Below are positions 58,703 to 64,000 of a stretch of 64,000 bases of DNA, piece by piece. A program made the translations under genes and the position numbers. The stretch covers positions 123,038 through 187,037 of the forward strand of contig VSDK01004559.1 in the NCBI GenBank assembly GCA_009767595.1. Reading direction: 5' to 3'. The notes under the pieces are model-generated. The model was not told the origin of the DNA, did not search any database, and was given only the letters and a program-made list of their open reading frames with translations. The first letter of the stretch is position 1, and every line of letters starts with the position of its first letter. This stretch comes from Symbiodinium kawagutii (lineage: Eukaryota > Sar > Dinophyceae > Suessiales > Symbiodiniaceae).

Positions 58703-59062
58703 TCACAAGGATGTGTCCACGCGACCCCGCTTCCGACCAAACGCACACCCACTTCTGACATCTTCCGACCACGGCATTTTTTCGCGCGATGTCTCTTTGT
58801 CCAGCGGCTCTTCGTTCCACTCTGGGTACGTCCATAAATGCTGGCTACTGGGCCGCGACCAAAAACAAAATGCTTGAGCTGAATCTGAATGATTTATAGA
58901 ATGTTGATGGTTTAGAGGTAGCAGGCCATTTATGAACACACCCAGTTGCTCTTCAGCTTCCAGCGTTTGACTGGCGCTCAGCCACCTTGCAAGCCGGAAA
59001 CACGGGACTTGATCACCATTATAAAACACAAGCAAATTGTGAACACTCCAACAGCTCGCCAT
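58703..59062 (-). CDS. Coding region of unknown protein
   Basis: Minus frame of 119 codons: MASCWSVHNLLVFYNGDQVP, FRLARWLSASQTLEAEEQLG and LWTYPEWNEEPLDKETSREK, then a basic end (GRKRGRVDTSL) and stop. An intron may lie near 58870-58940, where the sequence turns AT-rich (NHQHSINHSDS). Upstream acceptor GACTCTAG. It follows the membrane exon at 59131. Confidence 0.6.
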   Translation of the reverse strand: MASCWSVHNLLVFYNGDQVPCFRLARWLSASQTLEAEEQLGVFINGLLPLNHQHSINHSDSAQAFCFWSRPSSQHLWTYPEWNEEPLDKETSREKMPWSEDVRSGCAFGRKRGRVDTSL

Positions 59063-59130
59063 CAGCTAGAGTCTTAGCATAATGTTTCAGTTTGTTGGAG
59101 GCATAAGCAAAAGGATTACAGTGCAGGATT

Positions 59131-59319
59131 CTAACTCCAAACAGCCCACTCCGCCCATCGAAACATTGAGCAACCAATCCACCCAACTAAGCCAAGAGCC
59201 ACCATTTCTTTCTTAGCGACGATGTATTGCTGATTGACTTCTGATGATCCCATCATGGCCACAACCAAATAAACCAACCCAACAGTGATCTCCACCAGAA
59301 AACCGGGAAACCACCTCAT
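59131..59319 (-). CDS. Exon with two membrane helices
   Basis: Minus frame MRWFPGFLVEITVGLVYLVV then AMMGSSEVNQQYIVAKKEMV and ALGLVGWIGCSMFRWAEWAV. Two hydrophobic segments flank a polar loop. A TAG follows directly. Same gene as 58703-59062 is likely. Confidence 0.6.
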   Translation of the reverse strand: MRWFPGFLVEITVGLVYLVVAMMGSSEVNQQYIVAKKEMVALGLVGWIGCSMFRWAEWAVWS

Positions 59320-59536
59320 ACACTGTTAGTGAACCGCTCAAGCAGAGAGGAACGACAGACTTTCGGAACCAAACCATCAGCACGATCAGGCGTCTTCAAA
59401 CCCTCCGAACCCTCAGGTCACCTCCCAATGTCTATTTTCTATTTGGGGCACCCACTGCCATTGCCCAAGAGCTGATGGTTCGACATGGTCGCTCTAGGCT
59501 TCACAGACCCTGACCCCCACGAGTCCTCTGACCTGC

Positions 59537-59690
59537 TCACTCCTCCACCTTCGCCAGCACTTGATCCAGCGCGCGAACGCGCGCGTCCAAGCGATCCACG
59601 GCTTCCAAGAAATCCGCCCGAGTGCTGCCCAGCTCAAGGAGCTCGAGGCCAGGGCCAAAGTCAGGAGGATGGAGCCCTTCGCCTTGGCCA
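59537..59690 (-). CDS. C-terminal coiled-coil exon
   Basis: Minus frame GEGLHPPDFGPGLELLELGS then TRADFLEAVDRLDARVRALD and QVLAKVEE, ending in TGA at 59537. Almost every codon starts with G or C, and Leu/Val fall in heptads, a strong sign of a real coiled coil. The plus strand is also open here (AAQLKELEARAKVRRMEPF), so the strand call is not certain. Confidence 0.6.
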
Positions 59691-59905
59691 GATTTGGGCT
59701 TGTTGCACTTGTTTCCATTGGAGGTCTTTCAAGCATTGGATCTGGGGAACAAGTTGTTGTTCATACAGCCAAAGGAAAGGCCAACCCTGCACCATTGGTT
59801 TTTGATTGCTTGAACGGGCAATCTGCCAAGAATTTTCGAGGTTCTGCTGACTTGATCGCCTTTTTGTACCATGCAGTTGCTGGCAATAGGTTTCAGGCAA
59901 CTTGA
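59690..59905 (+). CDS. Exon of unknown protein
   Basis: Plus frame LVALVSIGGLSSIGSGEQVV, TAKGKANPAPLVFDCLNGQS and NFRGSADLIAFLYHAVAGNR to TGA. Good coding bias. Acceptor candidates CTTGGCCAG (59692) or CATTGGAG. If the plus reading extends left it overlaps the minus coiled-coil exon. Confidence 0.55.
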   Translation, partial: RFGLVALVSIGGLSSIGSGEQVVVHTAKGKANPAPLVFDCLNGQSAKNFRGSADLIAFLYHAVAGNRFQAT

Positions 59906-59909
59906 AGAG

Positions 59910-60246
59910 CATCATCGAGGCTTTTATATATGTGTCCTTGGTAGTGTTATACCTTGTGACGTGACGCTAATTCCTTTGCAATTTTATCAAGCTAAGGATT
60001 CAGGATTCGGTCAGATGTACCACGACATGGTACCCGCATGGGAAGTGCCACATGGCCCACTACGGCTCCAGGAGAGCTCCCCTTGAAATGCCCATTCCCC
60101 GGCATGAGTCGTTTGACCTACCCACAGGTCGCAGTTACGAGGTATGCTTACTCATGGATACCGTTCAAGCATTTTCAAACAATGGGGCTGCGAAAATGGT
60201 TGGCTTCTTCCACCCTCCAAGAATGCCCCTACTTGATACCCATTGA
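59910..60246 (+). CDS. Exons of unknown protein
   Basis: A first plus frame reads LGSVIPCDVTLIPLQFYQAK then DSGFGQMYHDMVPAWEVP. A second reads GSRRAPLEMPIPRHESFDLP, SYEVCLLMDTVQAFSNNGAA and VGFFHPPRMPLLDTH to TGA at 60244. An acceptor CTACCCACAG|G (60128) starts the second part. The frame change implies splicing in between, but the donor is not obvious. Confidence 0.5.
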
Positions 60247-60434
60247 TCAACCAAGCTGCAGCTCTCCTCGGGTACATCCATGGCCACGGGGATACCCCAC
60301 TGATGAACCCAAGTTGTGATCATTGGGTACCCTCACCGCTTAGCAAACGCCTAAGATACCCTACAGTCTGACCACTATTGACCATCACCAACCCACTAAA
60401 CAAAGAATTGTCGAATATCTAAGCACCATGGACC

Positions 60435-60635
60435 ATGGATCATGGGGAATCAACAGCGTTCAACCCTATTGCCAGCTGCTTCCGGCAGAGTTGCTTTTTT
60501 GCAGTTGCACTTTGGTCTGTACCAACTGCACCTCGATGCCAAGGGCTGAACAGCAGGGCAAGCCACCAACTTCACTGGAAATGCAGCTGCGATCAATATC
60601 ATCGCCGATTATCAATGATATTCAGTCCAATTTGA
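60435..60635 (+). CDS. Possible exon, frame uncertain
   Basis: Plus frame NPIASCFRQSCFFAVALWSV then PTAPRCQGLNSRASHQLHWK; a second plus frame (MQLRSISSPIINDIQSNLNH) is open to 60682. Confidence 0.4.
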   Translation: MDHGESTAFNPIASCFRQSCFFAVALWSVPTAPRCQGLNSRASHQLHWKCSCDQYHRRLSMIFSPI

Positions 60636-60652
60636 ATCATGACGTTTTTGTT

Positions 60653-60850
60653 TCAATACTTTGGTGGCGCTTTGCCAGGTGAAAGGGCGGGGTTGACTTT
60701 TGTGGGGCACTTGCAGGCTGCGGCCGTGCAGGTAACGTTCATCCTCTTTACTAGTGGGTAAACCCTGTCAAAACATGAGGCATCTTTCAAGCAAAAGAAC
60801 GAGGCACCAAACCTTAGGGACCACCAACTCGGCCACTGATCAAAACGCAC
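60653..60850 (-). CDS. Possible exon, unknown
   Basis: Minus frame ASFFCLKDASCFDRVYPLVK then RMNVTCTAAACKCPTKVNP. Cys-rich second half. Opposite in strand to neighbours. Confidence 0.35.
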   Translation of the reverse strand: MRFDQWPSWWSLRFGASFFCLKDASCFDRVYPLVKRMNVTCTAAACKCPTKVNPALSPGKAPPKY

Positions 60851-60957
60851 ACTGAACGGAATGCTTTCTCAACAGACGGAACACATGATATGAATCAATG
60901 ACACCCCTCAACAAGCATGGGCACGGAGCTTGGAATGCTAATTTATCCACTGGCACT

Positions 60958-61188
60958 CAGTTCTTCGACGTTCACCTGGGGTTCTTTACCAAATTTGTGG
61001 GTTGGGACCGTGTGGATCCTGGCGCCACCTTCAAAGCTTCTATCTCGCACTCGCCCAGGGGTGCTTCATCGGCAACTTCCACATGGCATTGGGCAACGAC
61101 AACGGAGCAGGCCAGAAATAGTCCAATGGAGCGCATGGAGGACGGGATGAGCGGGTTTTCTCTCTCCCTTTCTTGGGATCCGTCTTGA
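60958..61188 (+). CDS. Exon(s) of unknown protein
   Basis: After CTGGCACTCAG the plus frame reads FFDVHLGFFTKFVGWDRVDP. From about 61035 a second plus frame (YLALAQGCFIGNFHMALGND) looks better and ends at TAG near 61113. Probably two exons with an unresolved junction. Confidence 0.45.
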   Translation, partial: QFFDVHLGFFTKFVGWDRVDPGATFKASISHSPRGASSATSTWHWATTTEQARNSPMERMEDGMSGFSLSLSWDPS

Positions 61189-61444
61189 GCATGACATGAT
61201 TGCAGCAGGAAATGAAAGCCATGGCTGAAACTTGGATTTTGAAGATAGATGGATCTGGTTAGACAATGTTGGACTTAAATATGAACAAACAAGGTTTGCT
61301 ACTGGAGGTTCTGTTTCATGTACATGAAAAGTCATTGCATGTTATCTTTTCATTGATGAGAACTGTAAGGTGATAGGAAAGTCCCGGCAAGATTCAACAT
61401 GGAGGCTTAAAGTTCAAGGTCCCAAACCTGTCAAATGTCTCCTT

Positions 61445-61760
61445 CTATTTCGATGTTGGGTTACATCTTGAAGTGACTGAGTCAATTTTCAAGTGGATGA
61501 ACCCTACAGGTACAGCTCTCTGAGAACTGACAGGAACAAAACCCCCAATCCGTGCCATTTTGCCGGAAACTGCACGTGGCAACCCCTCCAAGAAGTCGTA
61601 TGGCGCAATGACACCGTGGCGCCTTCTGCCCTGCAGGGCAAATGCTGGAGGTCGGAGGCAGGCCTGGCACCGCAGTCGGTTCATGTCTTGGGTTTCCATG
61701 GTGCCAGTCGTGTGAATAATCAATGGCTCCATGGCTCCATCAGGGCTTTTTGAGACTCCA
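61445..61760 (-). CDS. C-terminal exon of unknown protein
   Basis: Minus frame reads SPDGAMEPLIIHTTGTMETQ, MNRLRCQACLRPPAFALQGR, VIAPYDFLEGLPRAVSGKMA and PVSSQRAVPVGFIHLKIDSV to TAG at 61445. One of the strongest coding frames here. Contains CxxC. It is stop-free further upstream to 61843, where composition weakens. Not recognised. Confidence 0.8.
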
Positions 61761-61849
61761 ATGGTGGTGACAATTCTCCTACCAAAACATGTTAGTTGGT
61801 ATGGGCTCCACATGCTTGAGCAGTGCAGTGGAAAATAGGTCACTTGAAG

Positions 61850-62290
61850 AATTTGTGTTCAACATGCTGCCAAGTTGGCTATACACTTTGAAAAGGTTGT
61901 CAAATCCAAAGCTATTCTATTCATGTTAAGCCTTGGGGTCGCACAAACGAAGAGATTACGGGACTCATTTATGACGCATTGCCTTCATAGTGGCTTGTCA
62001 CAAACCACGGTTTTACTTTGTCGATAAGGCGGTCCCGAAAAGCGACCAAACTAGTCTTTTGGGGCGTTGTTGCTTATGAGCGATAGCCAAACAGCTTGTG
62101 TATTTCCTATTCTTGTTGGTGGCTATCCCCTACAGTCCGTCATTGACCATTGCCCATCATTATGGTAGCTAACGACCATCCGAGATAGTTGGTTATGAGC
62201 CACATGCATGGCTAATCATCTATCACTACATTCTGTACTGTGGCGATTGTAAACCCATTTTAGAAAAAAGGATTACAAAAACATCAAGTA
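61850..62290. other. No gene seen
   Basis: Short frames; GGTTATGAGCC and similar words near 62090-62220. Confidence 0.4.
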
Positions 62291-62297
62291 GCCATTT

Positions 62298-62398
62298 GGG
62301 TGTTTCTCAATATAGGGGTACCCCCCAATCATCCACTAAGTTTAAACAATGGTTGTAAACCCATCAATTTTGGGCACCCCTATCTTGAGAACCTACCA
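62298..62398. mobile_element. Family B element, copy 7
   Basis: GGGTGTTTCTCAATATAGGG and CCCTATCTTGAGAACCTACC are inverted ends; interior GGTACCCCCC / GGGCACCCC also pair. Confidence 0.7.
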
Positions 62399-62439
62399 TT
62401 TATCTACCCATCTAATGATCAACCAAGGGTCCTTGACAC

Positions 62440-62560
62440 CGCTGCTGCCAAATGTCAGGCCTTGCCGCCGGCCGCCGGGCCCACCTCTTTCTGACCTTGT
62501 GACTGATCTCTTCACCCGACGTGTCTCCTTTCGGCGAGCGGATGATGCAAATGTGCAGTG
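62440..62560. CDS. GC-rich exon, strand uncertain
   Basis: Plus frame SDLVTDLFTRRVSFRRADDA and minus frame GDTSGEEISHKVRKRWARRP are both good. No choice possible. Confidence 0.3.
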
Positions 62561-62858
62561 AAGACTTGGGAGCTGATGTTGGTGTCACAAGGGAGGCAGT
62601 TTAAACCAGCACATACCCAGTATAGACTCATGGATTCGCTATTAAGCTTATATAATCATTGAGAATAGAAAGTTGGGAACCAAGCACAGAAAAATAGAAA
62701 TATATGCAGTGAAGTGCTGGAAATACCTTTGGTATCAGCATTGCTTTGATATCATTGCCACAAGGGCGAAAGCATATGGATCCGCTGCATATGCAACCGC
62801 AGTACGCATAGATAGCCTTTGCGAAACTAGCCTGGAAGTCAAAAACAACCACGATTAA

Positions 62859-62896
62859 AAGGTAAACCATCTCTCCCTCCATCGCCAAGATAAACC
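62859..62896. mobile_element. Ultrashort insert remnant, copy H
   Basis: ATCTCTCCCTCCATCGCC, matching only the left part of the family, lies between AAGGTAAACC (62859-62868) and AAGATAAACC (62887-62896). Confidence 0.4.
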
Positions 62897-62962
62897 TTCT
62901 ACAAATGGTGGATTTTCCATTGCCAGGTGAGTTTGCAATAGGGTCGCATCTTTTTTTGGTGG

Positions 62963-63073
62963 GCAACGCACTGGTTCGAGCCCCAGACCACCGCAGGTGT
63001 CCCCACCAAGCCTCTCCCGGCCTCGGCGTTCCTGGCGCTGAAGCTATGGCGCTGCAAAGGGTGTCCCAGTTGA
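62963..63073 (+). CDS. Possible exon, unknown
   Basis: Plus frame ATHWFEPQTTAGVPTKPLPA then SAFLALKLWRCKGCPS to TGA. Minus frames are also open. Confidence 0.35.
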   Translation, partial: ATHWFEPQTTAGVPTKPLPASAFLALKLWRCKGCPS

Positions 63074-63335
63074 ACAAACCCAAAACTCCCATGTGACCAC
63101 GAAGCTAGGGTAGGACGCCTTGTCAAAATTATATGGCCTGCATTAATCACTTGCAAAAAGCGGGAACACACTTCCAAGTGATCATGGACCAATGGTGGTT
63201 AGTGCTGGCTGAAAGCAGCTGGATGGCGCTGAATGTGCGGCGAATGATGAGCCATGGTGCTTTTTGAGCAATTTCTTGTGAAACATGGGCCAGCCATATA
63301 TGGCTGCGTTGCATCATCTTGACCGCCTCCACATG

Positions 63336-63473
63336 TCACCAAAAGGATGTTTTTTTGTTCAATTGTCGTCCCAAGTGATGACCGTAGTTGTTGTGAGGAA
63401 CCTTGGCCAGCACAAAGCGAAAGAAAGCCTTTCCACAATAGATGTATGTCGACATTGTCAGCCAAAAGAGAGT
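63336..63473 (-). CDS. Exon of unknown protein
   Basis: Minus frame TLFWLTMSTYIYCGKAFFRF then VLAKVPHNNYGHHLGRQLN with typical codons (AAG, AAC, GGT, GTG), stop at 63336. Another minus frame is open longer (to 63199) but has weaker codon use. Confidence 0.45.
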   Translation of the reverse strand, partial: TLFWLTMSTYIYCGKAFFRFVLAKVPHNNYGHHLGRQLNKKTSFW

Positions 63474-63659
63474 TTAGATTGGTAGGCTAATCATGGTAAA
63501 TCTTTAGCCACCAGGCTTAGCTGTAGCAATTAAGTAAACGAACTAGGCTACCAACTAGATTCGTGGCAAAAATCATCAAGAATCTATCTACCATGGTCAG
63601 CTGTAGTTCTTGAAGAAAGCAGCCAGCGAATCAGCAGCACACGATAGGCGACAATGATT

Positions 63660-63975
63660 CTCAAAAGCCCAAAGACCCTGCTCTATGATACAAGTGGGGT
63701 ACTTCCAAAGCTGGAAGAAGGAAGCAAAATTCCTTAGATTTCCTTGGATCTTGCCCCAACATCAATGTCTGCTCACTGGTCCCTTTCTTGTTGCACTTGT
63801 TGGGAGCATCCAGCAGTTTTTTCGTTATGCTTTGAATGCTCAAAGTGGATCTTCCCAGGATATACCAATCCATCAGATCAGCGTGCCCAACCAGCCTTGG
63901 CCGCTTTCGGCCGCTGGGATCACCCCTTGGTGCGGGTCAACATCGCCAGGGATGGACCATACATGGCTGGGGTAA
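63660..63975 (+). CDS. Possible exon(s), unknown
   Basis: One plus frame reads KSPKTLLYDTSGVLPKLEEG and stops near 63738; another continues LPQHQCLLTGPFLVALVGSI to 63975. Likely exonic, junction unresolved. Confidence 0.35.
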
Positions 63976-64000
63976 GGTGTGGGATTCACATCCAATCATC

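Noticed and set aside
61490-61755. Plus frame with CTWQPLQEVVWRNDTVAPSA
   Set aside because: It is antisense to a much stronger minus-strand coding frame.
1-64000. tRNA, rRNA, CRISPR arrays, bacterial promoters, Shine-Dalgarno sites
   Set aside because: None seen; direct repeats present are tandem satellites or flank small inserts, not spaced CRISPR repeats, and gene structure is eukaryotic.
1-64000. Reverse transcriptase, transposase or viral proteins
   Set aside because: No recognisable catalytic motifs were found in any frame; all mobile elements here are short and non-autonomous.

Overview
This is eukaryotic nuclear DNA with no bacterial operons, Shine-Dalgarno sites, rRNA or tRNA. The best guess is a protist with a large, repeat-rich, intron-rich genome, most likely a dinoflagellate. 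That is inference. It rests on very short exons, tiny introns whose acceptor is usually followed by G (AG|G), one likely GC donor, many small inverted-repeat elements, and a long intronless J-domain gene of the kind expected from retroposition. No trans-spliced leader relic was found to prove it.

Layout: short GC-richer coding islands (80-460 bp) sit in AT-richer DNA full of degenerate AACCAT / TGGTTA words, microsatellites and small palindromic elements. The islands were read as exons from frame openness, codon use, splice signals and, where possible, matching intron phase. Five joins are consistent in phase at both ends: 15565/15609 (+), 15871/15817 (-), 28271/28209 (-), 29795/29627 (-) and 40363/40206 (-). 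Most exons belong to proteins I cannot name. Nameable pieces are a complete 583-residue J-domain protein (19223-20974, -), an ankyrin-repeat C-terminus (6875-7334, -), a P-loop NTPase exon (2840-2920, -), a nicotinate/nicotinamide nucleotide adenylyltransferase-like exon (22929-23005, -) and two WWE-like fragments (28679-28870 and 48466-48562, both -).

Regions: 0-9 kb has mixed-strand exons and a 33-bp satellite. 9-18.2 kb has scattered exons and a tight tail-to-tail pair at 15.4-15.9 kb. 18.5-21.6 kb holds the J-protein locus. 22-30 kb is exon-rich on both strands. 30.2-30.7 kb is a cluster of miniature elements. 31-41 kb has more exons. 42.06-43.6 kb is satellite DNA (36-bp and 40-bp units). 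44-50 kb is a run of minus-strand exons that may be one large gene. 50.1-52.5 kb is a tandemly repeated ~576-bp unit broken by a 962-bp assembly gap. 53-64 kb has further mixed-strand exons and large gene-poor stretches.

The most unusual feature is a set of ultrashort inserts (about 18-58 bp, CCATCGCC...GGCGAG-like with internal palindromes). The best copies lie between 13-15 bp direct repeats that look like target-site duplications. At least four other families of ~70-125-bp terminal-inverted-repeat elements are also present.
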